Position numbers and translations under genes: made by a program. The notes below the pieces were generated by a model, which saw only the letters and a program-made list of their open reading frames with translations, was not told where the DNA came from and did not search any database. A DNA stretch of 39,444 nt from Candidatus Aenigmatarchaeota archaeon (GTDB lineage: Archaea; Aenigmatarchaeota; Aenigmatarchaeia; QMZP01; QMZT01). How positions within the stretch are numbered: the first letter of the stretch is position 1; every line of letters begins with the position of its first letter. The stretch is taken from assembly GCA_023128965.1 (NCBI GenBank), contig JAGMCY010000150.1:1-39444 (forward strand). The letters run 5' to 3'. This document shows, in pieces, positions 16,501 through 23,917 of the stretch.

Positions 16501-17437
16501 GGAGCACATGTTTTTTGAAGGGGACAGGATAGATGCTGTCAGGGAGATGATACTGGCCGAGGATGAAAAGGGGAGGAGGAAGGCTTTGAAAAAACTCCTG
16601 CCGATGCAGATGAATGATTTCGTTCAGATATTCAGGGAGATGAACGGTCTGCCCGTTACCATACGCCTGCTTGACCCACCGTTACATGAATTTCTCCCCA
16701 AGGAAGACGATGAAATAAGGGAGCTGGCGAAGGACATGAAGATAACTTTTGAAGAACTCAAGGAAAATGTCGAGTCTTTGAGCGAATTCAACCCCATGCT
16801 CGGATTCAGAGGATGCAGATTAGGGGTTGTATACCCCGAGATAAGCGAGATGCAGGTGGAAGCGATAATAAGGGCTGCGATAAAGGTCAACAGGAACGGC
16901 GGGAGGGCTTTACCTGAGATAGAGATACCAGTTTTGGGCAGCATTGAAGAGGCGAAGGTGATGAGGGGAACCATTGACAAGGTTGCGAAGGGTTTGATCA
17001 GAAAATCAGGGGTTAACGTTAAATACAAAGTTGGAACAATGATAGAACTGCCAAGGGCATGCATGGTAGCGGGTAAGCTCGCGAAGGTTATGGATTTCTT
17101 CTCGTTCGGAACGAACGATTTAACACAGACTGTTTACGGTTTCTCTAGGGATGATGCAGGAAGTTTCATCCCGAAATACATAGAGAAAGGCGTCTTGAAG
17201 GAAGATCCTTTTCAGGTACTCGACAGAGAGGGTGTGGGCTCGCTAATGAAGATATGCGTTAAATCCATCAGGAAGGTAAACCCTGAAATGGAGATAGGGA
17301 TTTGCGGTGAACACGGGGGCGAGCCAAATTCAGTCGAATTTTGCCATAAAATAGGACTAGACTATGTTTCCTGTTCCCCTTTCCGCGTTCCGATTGCTCG
17401 CCTTGCGGCAGCGCAGGCAAAGATAAAGCACGGATAA
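13586..17437 (+). CDS. ppdK: Pyruvate, phosphate dikinase containing an intein
   Basis: The frame has 1283 codons. Removing the 414-residue intein leaves 869 residues, the normal length of PPDK. PPDK interconverts ATP + pyruvate + Pi with AMP + PEP + PPi, a link between glycolysis and gluconeogenesis. The N-terminal ATP-grasp domain has GGKGANLGEMTRMGLPVPPG and SVRSGAPVSMPGMMDT. The swivelling His domain reads GGMT|SHAAVVARGMGK, where the catalytic His directly follows the intein junction. The C-terminal PEP/pyruvate TIM barrel has GLARTEHMFFEGDR, LPMQMNDF, EFNPMLGFRGCRLG, GTMIELPRA, FSFGTNDLTQ and GICGEHGGEP. Its cysteine lid GICGEH is intact, so the spliced enzyme should be active. ATG 13598 is an alternative start. 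The SMPGMMDT and GLPVPPGFT motifs favour PPDK over PEP synthase. Confidence 0.95.
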   Translation: MREKMVFFFGERGKESKYLLGGKGANLGEMTRMGLPVPPGFTISTKVCMNFIRTKKYPKRLEKEINSNLDKLERKIGRKFGDERNPLLLSVRSGAPVSMPGMMDTILNLGLNEKTVKGIERESGDSRFVWDSYRRFIQMFGNVVLGVEHEKFEKILDKHKKGRKDTDLKPEELKRIVDEYKKLVKKETGKDFSGNPKKQLKMSIDAVFSSWDNKRARIYRKIHGIPDDVGTAVNVQAMVFGNLGWDSGTGVGFTRNPATGEKKPYGEYLMNAQGEDVVAGIRTPKPIEELKKDLPKVYNELIKVYKLLDRHYKDMQDFEFTIEKERLFVLQTRTGKRTAQAAVKIAVDLVRGRLLTKEEAIMRVDPQQLDHLLHKQLDPKAKEKAKVIAKGLPASPGAGVGIASFSADRAEELASEGKNVILVRAETSPEDIGGMSVSKGILTARGGMTCIAGDSMVLTNKGFLFAEHAFELIEGGDNILILSHDTKSGRSKWKRIIAAGRRLSDVIEVSVSQTGRAMKNTIKITPDHKMLTFRNRNLIKKPVSSLLENNEFVTIVDKIPFVNLSKQNEKLAYLAGAIFTDGYINLKKTKGSVTFTQKETEEKAEFISTVRNYFNEVFNKDFNIIRTKTSNSYIGNRLLQGEALDMICTSMRPAVVLTHISQNIVQWILGLDEESTLNFLAGVIDGDGSLSNGRLQIYASKENVQQGIVVACLKLGIVPQVTFNRNIYNIQIVENVERLLRYTKRVKGNANGKKYGSKLFSIKQLFGDIAEDVNFMGRVKEAIKRNLLFDSKKIARDILPLCKSTEKAQVSSILNSDLRMYRVSKVADLGKAWVYNFEVDSKSEMDKNFVVFTKMYTPLLVSNSHAAVVARGMGKCCVAGCNDIAINEKKRMFRVSGVTVKEGDWITLDGGTGEVIVGKISVVDPELKGEFKTLMKWVDEFRKLGVRTNSDTPNDAKRSRDFGVEGIGLARTEHMFFEGDRIDAVREMILAEDEKGRRKALKKLLPMQMNDFVQIFREMNGLPVTIRLLDPPLHEFLPKEDDEIRELAKDMKITFEELKENVESLSEFNPMLGFRGCRLGVVYPEISEMQVEAIIRAAIKVNRNGGRALPEIEIPVLGSIEEAKVMRGTIDKVAKGLIRKSGVNVKYKVGTMIELPRACMVAGKLAKVMDFFSFGTNDLTQTVYGFSRDDAGSFIPKYIEKGVLKEDPFQVLDREGVGSLMKICVKSIRKVNPEMEIGICGEHGGEPNSVEFCHKIGLDYVSCSPFRVPIARLAAAQAKIKHG
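14933..16174 (+). mobile_element. Intein with LAGLIDADG homing endonuclease, inserted in ppdK
   Basis: This is a 414-residue in-frame insertion between Thr and Ser-His of the PPDK phosphohistidine loop. Block A starts with Cys1 (CIAGDSMVL), block B has ITPDHKML (Thr76, His79) and the C-terminal splicing region has WVYNFEVDSKSEMDKNFVVF. The last residue is Asn414, followed by Ser+1 of the host. Two LAGLIDADG helices are present at about 125-133 (LAGAIFTDG) and 231-239 (LAGVIDGDG), both with their acidic residue, so the endonuclease could be active. The penultimate residue is Ser (LLVSN), not the usual His that assists Asn cyclisation. Inteins at this active-site loop are known in archaeal PEP synthases, so the site is a natural homing target. 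Confidence 0.93.
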
Positions 17438-17535
17438 CATAATAATGGAACGCACCTATCGAAAATATATATTCGAGCGAAGGAATATTTAAAAATCTTG
17501 TTAAACCATTATAATTGGAAATAAACGGGATTCGC

Positions 17536-18069
17536 ATGAAAGTAAAAGACGTGATGAAAAAGCACGTGGTAACAGTAGATCCGAATATGAACATGTCAAC
17601 CATTTCGAAGATACTGACCAACAACAGGATAGGGTCTGTCGTCATAGTGAACAAGGGGAAGCCAACAGGAATGATCACAACCAACGACATAGTCACATTG
17701 ATAGCGAAAGACAAAGATCCGAAAAAGATAAAGGCGGGGAAGTTCTGGGAAAAAAAGAAAAGACCGTTTATGACAATTTCCCCGGATGAAAAAATATTCA
17801 GGGTCGCCAAGAAGATGTTAAAAACCGGTATCAAGAGATTCCCTGTCATTGAAGACGGTAAATTGAAAGGAATAATTTCAACAAAGGAAATAATTCTGGT
17901 CGCCCCAGAACTTTTGGAGATACTTTCCGAGAAACTGAAAGCAGGGATAGAAAGGGTTGCGAGACCGGAACAAATGATCTCAGGACTCTGCGAGAAGTGC
18001 GGGGAATATTCTGACGAGCTGAAGAACATTGAAGGAAGATGGCTCTGCCCGGACTGCAGGGATACCTGA
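17536..18069 (+). CDS. Two-CBS-domain protein with C-terminal zinc ribbon
   Basis: This is a protein of about 177 residues. Two CBS modules (VKDVMKKHVVTVDPN to GMITTNDIVTLIA, and RPFMTISPDEKI to GIISTKEIILVAPE) are followed by a helix and a compact zinc ribbon (CEKCGEY, then CPDC). This CBS-CBS-zinc combination is common in archaea and is usually unannotated. The CBS pair probably binds an adenine nucleotide, and the ribbon suggests contact with nucleic acid or a partner protein. ATG 17536 is chosen because a TATA-like AATATTTAAAAA (about 17482-17493) then gives a leader of about 20 nt. A TTG at 17515 is the longer alternative. It follows ppdK by 98 bp, in which I see only this promoter. Confidence 0.85.
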   Translation: MKVKDVMKKHVVTVDPNMNMSTISKILTNNRIGSVVIVNKGKPTGMITTNDIVTLIAKDKDPKKIKAGKFWEKKKRPFMTISPDEKIFRVAKKMLKTGIKRFPVIEDGKLKGIISTKEIILVAPELLEILSEKLKAGIERVARPEQMISGLCEKCGEYSDELKNIEGRWLCPDCRDT

Positions 18070-18159
18070 AATGTTTAAACATTGGTTTAACCCTTATCGT
18101 TCTTTGTATAAACATATGTTTAAACATATATATTTTAGTGCATAACTCCAGATTTCTTT

Positions 18160-19650
18160 ATGAAATTTCACCTAGTGTTAATTGTCTTGTTGTTAACAGC
18201 ATGCAATGTCCAGGCAATCGTTATAAACGAGATCATGCCTGACCCGGATGATGGATGCTGGGATTGTTCAGAGTGGATAGAGATCACCAGTTATGTGAAT
18301 GTCTCGTTGGAAAATATCACCGTTGATACAGGTGAAAATCCAATAACCCTGAATGGTTCTATCAATGCTGGGGAATTCATAATAATCACCAAGAACTCGA
18401 CTACGTTTTCAGAAATATGGAATCCGAGTGCAATCGTTTTTGAATGCAGAAGAATGAGCCTTCACAACGATGGAGATAACATCACCATTTACAACGGTTC
18501 TGAAGTTTTGCAGAAAGTTGAATACAAAAGTTCGGAGAAGAACAGATCATACGGTCTATGTAACCAGACATTCGTTCTACAAAACATCTCAACCCCAGGC
18601 TTTTCTAACATGTGCGATTCGGAAGAAATCAATGAAACCAATACCACGAACGGAACCTGCGATTTATCGCTGACTATAATATCCGATTTGGTCTTTACTT
18701 CAGGCGAAAAACACAATTATTATCTATGGGTTGAAGATGAAAATTGTGATCAAACGGAAAAGGAAGTTAAAATAGAATACCGGATAGAGGATTTGTTTGG
18801 AACTATAATAAAATCAAAATACATCACCAACCAAAGCATAACATGTTACAAAAACATATCAAGGCAGTGGACACCCAGAGAAATCGAAGGATCAGAGGCA
18901 TGTTACATAAAAGCATTGATAATCGATTCTGCTTGCAACGATTCAGACCCTTCGAACGATATCGCCGAAAAATTAATTGTTGTGAAAGGAGGAACGCCTG
19001 ATCCAGGTCCGTGTCCTCCTTGTGAAACAACTGAAGAAACATCGACTTGTTCCTGCGGACCATGCCCGACATGCATTTCTGAAGAAGAAACAAAAGAAGA
19101 GGAAAAACCGGAATTCGAAATTCTTTCCTGCCCAGACGAAATGGAGAAGGACAGTGAAATCGAAATAAAAATCAATCTGGAAAACCCCTCTCTTGATAAG
19201 AAAAACTACACCGTATACTCTTACATATATGAAGGGAAGAAGCCTTTATCACTTGGCTTTAATGGTGAGAATTGGCTGAATACTTGGGACGCAAACAAGC
19301 AGAACGTTAGCATACCGGGAAACTCCTCCTTAAACCTCACACTAAAAAACAGGATAGCGAACGACACGGAACCTGGTAAATACAAACTGAGGGTTAGAAT
19401 ATGGCTTGACGGGAAGAAGCACGATATAACTAACGATATCATCATCAAAGAACCTGCGGAACCAGCAAACCAAACAATAAACCAAACAGTTGAAAAGGAA
19501 AACAAAACAGAATACAATGAAACCGAAAGCGATGAACCTGAAAGCGAGATACATACACCAACAGGCCGAGTAATTTCGAAAGATGAGAACTGGTTTTCCA
19601 TTCTAATAGAAAGCGTTATCAATTTCTTTAAAAACCTCTTCAGTCTATAA
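18160..19650 (+). CDS. Secreted lamin-tail-domain (LTD) surface protein
   Basis: This 496-residue exported protein has a signal peptide in residues 1-19 (MKFHLVLIVLLLTACNVQA). The LTD-type domain starts VINEIMPDPDD and EWIEI, and runs to about residue 150 (TPGFSNM). A second beta domain follows (about 165-275), then a cysteine-rich segment with CPPC, CSCGPCPTC, an acidic linker, another beta-sandwich-like domain (about 320-430), a Thr/Asn/Glu-rich stretch and a C-terminal hydrophobic segment (WFSILIESVINFFKNLF) that could anchor it. Many NxT/NxS sites suggest N-glycosylation. LTD proteins in prokaryotes are often linked to extracellular nucleases or cell-surface structures. No nuclease domain is visible here. 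It stands alone and its role is unknown. Confidence 0.75.
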   Translation: MKFHLVLIVLLLTACNVQAIVINEIMPDPDDGCWDCSEWIEITSYVNVSLENITVDTGENPITLNGSINAGEFIIITKNSTTFSEIWNPSAIVFECRRMSLHNDGDNITIYNGSEVLQKVEYKSSEKNRSYGLCNQTFVLQNISTPGFSNMCDSEEINETNTTNGTCDLSLTIISDLVFTSGEKHNYYLWVEDENCDQTEKEVKIEYRIEDLFGTIIKSKYITNQSITCYKNISRQWTPREIEGSEACYIKALIIDSACNDSDPSNDIAEKLIVVKGGTPDPGPCPPCETTEETSTCSCGPCPTCISEEETKEEEKPEFEILSCPDEMEKDSEIEIKINLENPSLDKKNYTVYSYIYEGKKPLSLGFNGENWLNTWDANKQNVSIPGNSSLNLTLKNRIANDTEPGKYKLRVRIWLDGKKHDITNDIIIKEPAEPANQTINQTVEKENKTEYNETESDEPESEIHTPTGRVISKDENWFSILIESVINFFKNLFSL

Positions 19651-19725
19651 ATAAAATCAGTAATAGGTTGATGTGCATTTTAATGTGCATCTTTCCCTAG
19701 TATTGGGCCTGTAGCTCAGTTGGAA

Positions 19726-19765
19726 GCTTTCGAATGACATAGACTTCGTCTATGTCAGTCTGTAC
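19726..19765 (+). other. Putative D-loop intron of tRNA-Arg(CCU)
   Basis: About 40 nt interrupt the D loop between GGAA and TAGAGC. The interior is a strong hairpin (19736-19756). With cuts after 19725 and 19765, CTTT (19727-19730) can pair with AGAG (19767-19770), which resembles the central 4-bp helix of a bulge-helix-bulge, with 3-nt bulges AAG and ACT. The outer helix is poor, so the exact cut sites are uncertain. Confidence 0.7.
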
Positions 19766-19776
19766 TAGAGCACCAG

Positions 19777-19793
19777 AGAACGAATTCGGTGAA
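19777..19793 (+). other. Putative short intron in the anticodon stem (about position 30/31) of tRNA-Arg(CCU)
   Basis: Removing these 17 nt restores the 5-bp anticodon stem CCAGC/GCTGG and a standard loop with U33, CCU and A37. I could not draw a clean bulge-helix-bulge, so the boundaries rest on the mature tRNA fold alone. Confidence 0.6.
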
Positions 19794-19922
19794 CCTCCTA
19801 AGCTGGGTGTCCGGGGTTCGAATCCCCGCAGGTCCGTAAATATCGTAGGATGACTTAGTTTTATAATTCAGGTCATCGTTCGAAAAGATACTTTTATAAC
19901 TTTTTATGAATAAAATATTAAC

Positions 19923-20684
19923 ATGGCAAGGATAATTGCGATATCTTCTGGTAAAGGTGGCGTGGGAAAAACAACGCTTGTCGCGAACCTTTCCGCTGCC
20001 CTCGCCCAATACGGAAAGTCCGTTGTGGCTTTGGATGCGAATCTCACCACCTCAAATCTCGCCCTCCACCTGGGCATGCACCTATACCCGAAAACGCTCC
20101 ATGACGTGTTTGAGAGGAAAGCAGGTATAAGAGACGTGACATACATGCACAAAACAGGTTTTAAAGTGATCCCTGCTGACATTTCCTTCCGGAAGCTGAG
20201 GGACGTGAGATCGCATGAATACATCGATGTTTTCTACAGATTAATCGAGGAAAACGATTTTATCCTGATCGATTCCCCTGCAGGGCTCGGAAGGGATTCG
20301 CTCGCGGCGGTAGAGGCTGCTGACGAGCTTATAACCATAACCAACCCCGAGCTCCCCGCCATAACCGATGCCCTGAAACTGAGCATTCTTGCGAACAAAT
20401 ACTCAACCCACAACTTAGGGGTAGTCGTGAACAGGATAAAAAGGGAATCGCACGAGGTCCCGATCGATCACATAGAAAAAATGCTCGGTTTGCCCGCGAT
20501 AGGGAAAATCCCGGAAGACAGGGAGGTCCGGAAAGCAATCGCCCTTAAAGAGCCTGTTGTCTCTTACAATCCGAAATCCCCTGCCGCACAGCACATAATT
20601 GCGCTGGCAGCGAATCTTATCGGAGAAGAATACACGCCCAGAATGCCCTGGGGTCTCCGCCTTTTCGGCTGGCTGGCGAGGTAA
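19923..20684 (+). CDS. minD: MinD/ParA-family ATPase
   Basis: The product has 253 residues. It has the deviant Walker A KGGVGKTT (11-18), the MinD-type DANLTTSNLALHLG segment, the switch II-like FILIDSPAGLGRDSL and the late motif VVVNRI. The C-terminus WGLRLFGWLAR forms a short amphipathic helix, the usual membrane-targeting tail of MinD. MinD-like proteins position division, pili or chemoreceptors by ATP-driven dimer binding to membrane. No MinE or MinC is visible, so in this archaeon it may place another structure, for example the pili encoded elsewhere in the window. A TATA-like ACTTTTATAAC is about 30 nt upstream of ATG 19923. The stop is 1 bp from the convergent pheT stop. Confidence 0.9.
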   Translation: MARIIAISSGKGGVGKTTLVANLSAALAQYGKSVVALDANLTTSNLALHLGMHLYPKTLHDVFERKAGIRDVTYMHKTGFKVIPADISFRKLRDVRSHEYIDVFYRLIEENDFILIDSPAGLGRDSLAAVEAADELITITNPELPAITDALKLSILANKYSTHNLGVVVNRIKRESHEVPIDHIEKMLGLPAIGKIPEDREVRKAIALKEPVVSYNPKSPAAQHIIALAANLIGEEYTPRMPWGLRLFGWLAR

Positions 20685-20685
20685 G

Positions 20686-22344
20686 CTATTTTTTCAGGAT
20701 TTCGAGCATATCGCTCAGGTTCACCTCGAAAGCGCAAACCGGCTGCTCGATCCCGAAGTTATCCAGAACCTTTGGATGGATCTCGCCTATATAGGCGATT
20801 TTCTTCCCATTAACAGAAACCCTCCCGGCTCTTCCTGGTATGAATGAGGGATGTTCGGTTTTAACAATCTTATGCTCGAGCCCCAATGACGAAAGCAAGT
20901 AATCGAGATACTGCCTTATTTCAGTGTAATTCGCATCCTTATGGCAGGAAACACACGCAATTCTCACGAACTCCTCAACCCCGGTTTCTCTCTTGGGGTT
21001 CTTTTTGAACACCGATCCGATGTCGAATATTTTCTGAGGATAATCATGCCTGGTGTTCTCGCTTAAGACTTTCATAATGCTCGGAATCATCCATGATCTG
21101 AGGATATCGTATTCAATATTTGCGGGGTTCATGAGCTCAATGCAATCCATCTCGGTGAGCATATTCTTGTTCATGTCTCCCCTGTTTGTTAAATGGTAGG
21201 TGACGGTTTCAAGGAAGCCCAACCCGATCATCAAGTCAGCGATCTTTTTCTTGAAAACCTCGAAAGGATCTTCTTCCCCGATTGTCGAGACATTGGGAAT
21301 TTCAGCATCAAAATTTTCATAGCCGTAAGCTATTGCTATATCTTCAGCCAGGTCAACAGGATGCATAATGTCAGATCGGTAAGGTGGGATCTTAACTTCT
21401 TTGCCATCAAAAGAATAGCCCATTTTCTCGAAAAGCCTTTTGAAATCTTTCATTTTCAGATCAAGGCCCAGCCATTTGTTAATGTAATTCAAATCAACCT
21501 TCATCCTTTTCGGCCTGAGATCCGGTGTTGTGGTCTTCTCATCAGGATATTCAAGTTTCATTGCGTAGATCGTTCCGCCCATGTCAGCGAGAGCTGTAAC
21601 TATCATGTTAAGACAAATGTTCAGCGTGTTCATATCGAATCCGCTGCACTCAATGAATACGTCTTTCGTCTTCTCGATGATCTTTCCGGTTCTCTCCGAA
21701 TTTATGATAGGAGGCATTGAAAGTACTTCGTTCGCCGCATCTATGAAGAACGGGAAAACACTCTTCCCCTCAAGAAGATGGGCGTAATCACGGCCTGCGG
21801 GGTGCTGACTCAGGATCTGAAGACCATTCATCTCCCTTTCCCATTCAAGCGGTACGAATCTCACGTCTTCAGGTTTACTTCCGACAAATCTTATGGGAAG
21901 GGTGATCTTTTCGAATGGGTATATCCCTATCGCCACCTTTTCCCTGTTCCTTCCGAATGTCGTGTGGAGTTTTTCCTGAATCTGTATAACTTCCTTTATC
22001 TTCTGATCATCGAATTTCAACCCCCTGACAATCGCGCACGCGGTGTAGGGTCTGACCATGTGAACGCTTTTCTCGATCATGACCTTGAAATCTATGGGGG
22101 GGTTCTTGACAACGTATTCTTTCAGACCTTTCTCTATCCCCATAAATGTTTTCAAAGCCCTCACAAAACCCTGGGCACTGAGCATATCGGGTCTGTTGGG
22201 GAAAATCTCAACCATAATCTCCCGGCTGTCTAGTTTTTCAAGGTCTGTTCCCAGCATGCTTATCCTGTCTTTCAACAACTCATCAGGATATCTCTTTCCC
22301 ATGAGCTTATCGAATTCCTTCCTGTCTATAGTTATCGTTGGCAT
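20686..22344 (-). CDS. pheT: Phenylalanyl-tRNA synthetase beta subunit
   Basis: This 552-residue archaeal/eukaryotic-type beta subunit lacks the N-terminal EMAP domain of bacterial PheT. It has the conserved start (MPTITIDRKEFDKLMG), the B1 region EIFPNRPDMLSAQGFVRAL, the B3/B4 editing region with PFFIDAANEVLSMPPIINSERTG, the B5 domain (RMKVDLNYINKWLGLDL, then VKIPPYRSDIMHPVDLAEDIAIAYGY) and the catalytic-like core at the C-terminus. Together with PheS it charges tRNA-Phe and edits misactivated tyrosine. The start codon follows the pheS stop directly with no spacer, so the two are co-translated. Confidence 0.97.
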   Translation of the reverse strand: MPTITIDRKEFDKLMGKRYPDELLKDRISMLGTDLEKLDSREIMVEIFPNRPDMLSAQGFVRALKTFMGIEKGLKEYVVKNPPIDFKVMIEKSVHMVRPYTACAIVRGLKFDDQKIKEVIQIQEKLHTTFGRNREKVAIGIYPFEKITLPIRFVGSKPEDVRFVPLEWEREMNGLQILSQHPAGRDYAHLLEGKSVFPFFIDAANEVLSMPPIINSERTGKIIEKTKDVFIECSGFDMNTLNICLNMIVTALADMGGTIYAMKLEYPDEKTTTPDLRPKRMKVDLNYINKWLGLDLKMKDFKRLFEKMGYSFDGKEVKIPPYRSDIMHPVDLAEDIAIAYGYENFDAEIPNVSTIGEEDPFEVFKKKIADLMIGLGFLETVTYHLTNRGDMNKNMLTEMDCIELMNPANIEYDILRSWMIPSIMKVLSENTRHDYPQKIFDIGSVFKKNPKRETGVEEFVRIACVSCHKDANYTEIRQYLDYLLSSLGLEHKIVKTEHPSFIPGRAGRVSVNGKKIAYIGEIHPKVLDNFGIEQPVCAFEVNLSDMLEILKK

Positions 22345-23868
22345 TTACCTCAACCACATCTTTATTTCTCTAAGCAGTTTCAGATCGTTCTTATACAATT
22401 CCCTCAAATCGGTTATTTTATAGTAAGACAATATCATCCTGTCAAGACCCGGACCCCAAGCAAGGACAGGGATATCTTCACCGAGAAGAGGAACTACTAC
22501 CTCCGGCCTGAAAATCCCGGCTGCAAACACCTCAATCCACTGTTTGTGAACAGGATCATAAACTTCGCCTTCAACACTCGGTTCTGTGTAGGGGAAATGG
22601 GCCGGTCTGAATCTCACCTTCGTGAACCCGATCTTATTCGCGAAATTTTTCAGGTAACCTAAAAGATGCTTGAAATTTGCATCAGGATCAACCACTATGC
22701 CTTCAAATTGATTAAATTCGAACAAATGGCTCCAGTCCATCGTCTCGTTCCGGAAGCACCTTCCTATTGCAAAATACTTCGCAGGCAGATCATCTTTCTT
22801 TAGCTGGGCAATTGTTCTTGCGGAAAGACAGGTTGTATGTGTCCTCATGACGTTCGATCTTGCGCTTTCGCTATCCCATCTGTACTGCCAACCTTTGCTT
22901 TCAGTTGAACCCCCGTTTTCATGAACGGCCTTCACGGCTTTCACGATTCTCTGATCAGGGAGTTTGCCCGTTCTGGGGTTTTTTATGTAAAAAGTGTCCT
23001 GAAGATCGCGGACGGGGTGGTCCTGTGCGGTGAACAAGGCATCGAAATTCCAGAAACTAGTTTCTAGCAGAGGGCCCGTCATCTCTTTGAAACCAAGCTC
23101 AAGCCACACCCTCTTGGCGTATTCCACTACCTGGTTAACGAAATGCCTCCTCCCCCCGTAAACCTTGGGAACGTTTATCTCCACATCATACCTTCTGAAT
23201 TTCTTACCAACCCATTTCCTTTCTTTAAGCATCTTGGGTGTGAGTTTCTCAATAAGATCTAGCTTTGAGAATTTCGATTTCCTTATGAGCTTTTTGCCTG
23301 TTTCAGTCAACTTTACGTGCTTGAGTTTCGCACTCTCCTTTATTATGATATCCTTCCTTTTAAGGAGTTTCCCAGCGAGGTTCTTTTCTTCATCACTCAA
23401 ATCCTCAAAGGGGGCAGGAAGCTTTTTGAGAAACTTCTCCTCAGGGAAGCCTTTCCTGAGAATACCCTCCCTTTCACTTGTGGGTTCCACATCATCCCCC
23501 AGTATTGTTATTGCATACCGGGATTTCAAAAGACCGAGAGATATTCTCACCTCATTATTATCCAGGTTTGTAGCCCTTTTTATCGATTCCAGATCCATCT
23601 TTCCGTCAAGAACCTCAAGGAATCGCTTTTCCGGCAAACCTTTCTTTTCGTAAATTCTCCCGTTTTCACCAAGTTTCACAACATCCCTTAGAGAGGATTT
23701 TATCTTAACCACGCCTTTATTCTCGAGCCATTGCAGCGCGCGCATCACTTCAACATCCTTTTTCTTTGAAAGCTTTGTTATCTCTTTCAATTCAATACCA
23801 TCTTTTAGAAATGGCAAGACATTCCTTTCCACCGGACTCAAGGTCTCGAGAAGTTTCTGCATATCCAT
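22345..23868 (-). CDS. pheS: Phenylalanyl-tRNA synthetase alpha subunit
   Basis: This 507-residue class II catalytic subunit has two or three winged-helix repeats in the N-terminal 200 residues (LKEITKLSKKKDVEVMRALQ is one), which bind tRNA-Phe in archaeal enzymes. The catalytic core has motif 1 around residues 255-275, motif 2 GRCFRNETMDWSHLFEFNQ (369-387) and motif 3 GPGLDRMIL (472-480). It is immediately upstream of pheT. The ATG at 23868 is divergent from the methyltransferase gene, with a 49-bp A/T-rich spacer that must hold both promoters. Confidence 0.97.
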   Translation of the reverse strand: MDMQKLLETLSPVERNVLPFLKDGIELKEITKLSKKKDVEVMRALQWLENKGVVKIKSSLRDVVKLGENGRIYEKKGLPEKRFLEVLDGKMDLESIKRATNLDNNEVRISLGLLKSRYAITILGDDVEPTSEREGILRKGFPEEKFLKKLPAPFEDLSDEEKNLAGKLLKRKDIIIKESAKLKHVKLTETGKKLIRKSKFSKLDLIEKLTPKMLKERKWVGKKFRRYDVEINVPKVYGGRRHFVNQVVEYAKRVWLELGFKEMTGPLLETSFWNFDALFTAQDHPVRDLQDTFYIKNPRTGKLPDQRIVKAVKAVHENGGSTESKGWQYRWDSESARSNVMRTHTTCLSARTIAQLKKDDLPAKYFAIGRCFRNETMDWSHLFEFNQFEGIVVDPDANFKHLLGYLKNFANKIGFTKVRFRPAHFPYTEPSVEGEVYDPVHKQWIEVFAAGIFRPEVVVPLLGEDIPVLAWGPGLDRMILSYYKITDLRELYKNDLKLLREIKMWLR

Positions 23869-23917
23869 AGATTAATATGGTATTCCTTTTTTATAATTTT
23901 GAGGCCCAAATCTCTAC

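Larger units (their letters stand above)
19705..19836 (+). tRNA. tRNA-Arg(CCU) gene with two putative introns
   Basis: The acceptor strands GGGCCTG (19705-19711) and CAGGTCC (19829-19835) pair with one G-U, and the discriminator is G836. The T arm CGGGG-TTCGAAT-CCCCG is perfect. The D stem is GCTC (19714-19717) with GAGC (19768-19771), but its loop is enlarged by about 40 nt that fold into a hairpin (GACATAGAC/GTCTATGTC). The anticodon loop CTCCTAA (19795-19801) gives anticodon CCT with A37, as expected for codon AGG. Its stem forms only if about 17 nt (19777-19793) are removed, joining CCAG to C and pairing with GCTGG. The spliced tRNA would be 75 nt without CCA. A20 in the D loop fits arginine identity. 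A weak TATA (TTTTAATG) lies about 25 nt upstream. Confidence 0.85.

Noticed and set aside
15481..16509. Long minus-strand frame of 342 codons opposite the intein and PPDK
   Set aside because: It is a Phe/Ser/Leu-rich antisense shadow of a strongly conserved coding region, with no start signal.
13586..17437. PEP synthase instead of PPDK
   Set aside because: The motifs GLPVPPGFT, SMPGMMDT and GGMT-SHAAVVARGMGK and the 869-residue length after intein removal match PPDK better.
19671..19690. Direct repeat ATGTGCAT x2 upstream of the tRNA
   Set aside because: Two 8-nt copies 12 bp apart in an A/T-rich spacer are too short to call a binding site without other evidence.
19755..20009. Minus-strand frame of 84 codons containing GIRTPDTQL
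   Set aside because: This peptide is the well-known false translation of a tRNA T arm. The frame runs antisense through the tRNA-Arg gene and into minD.
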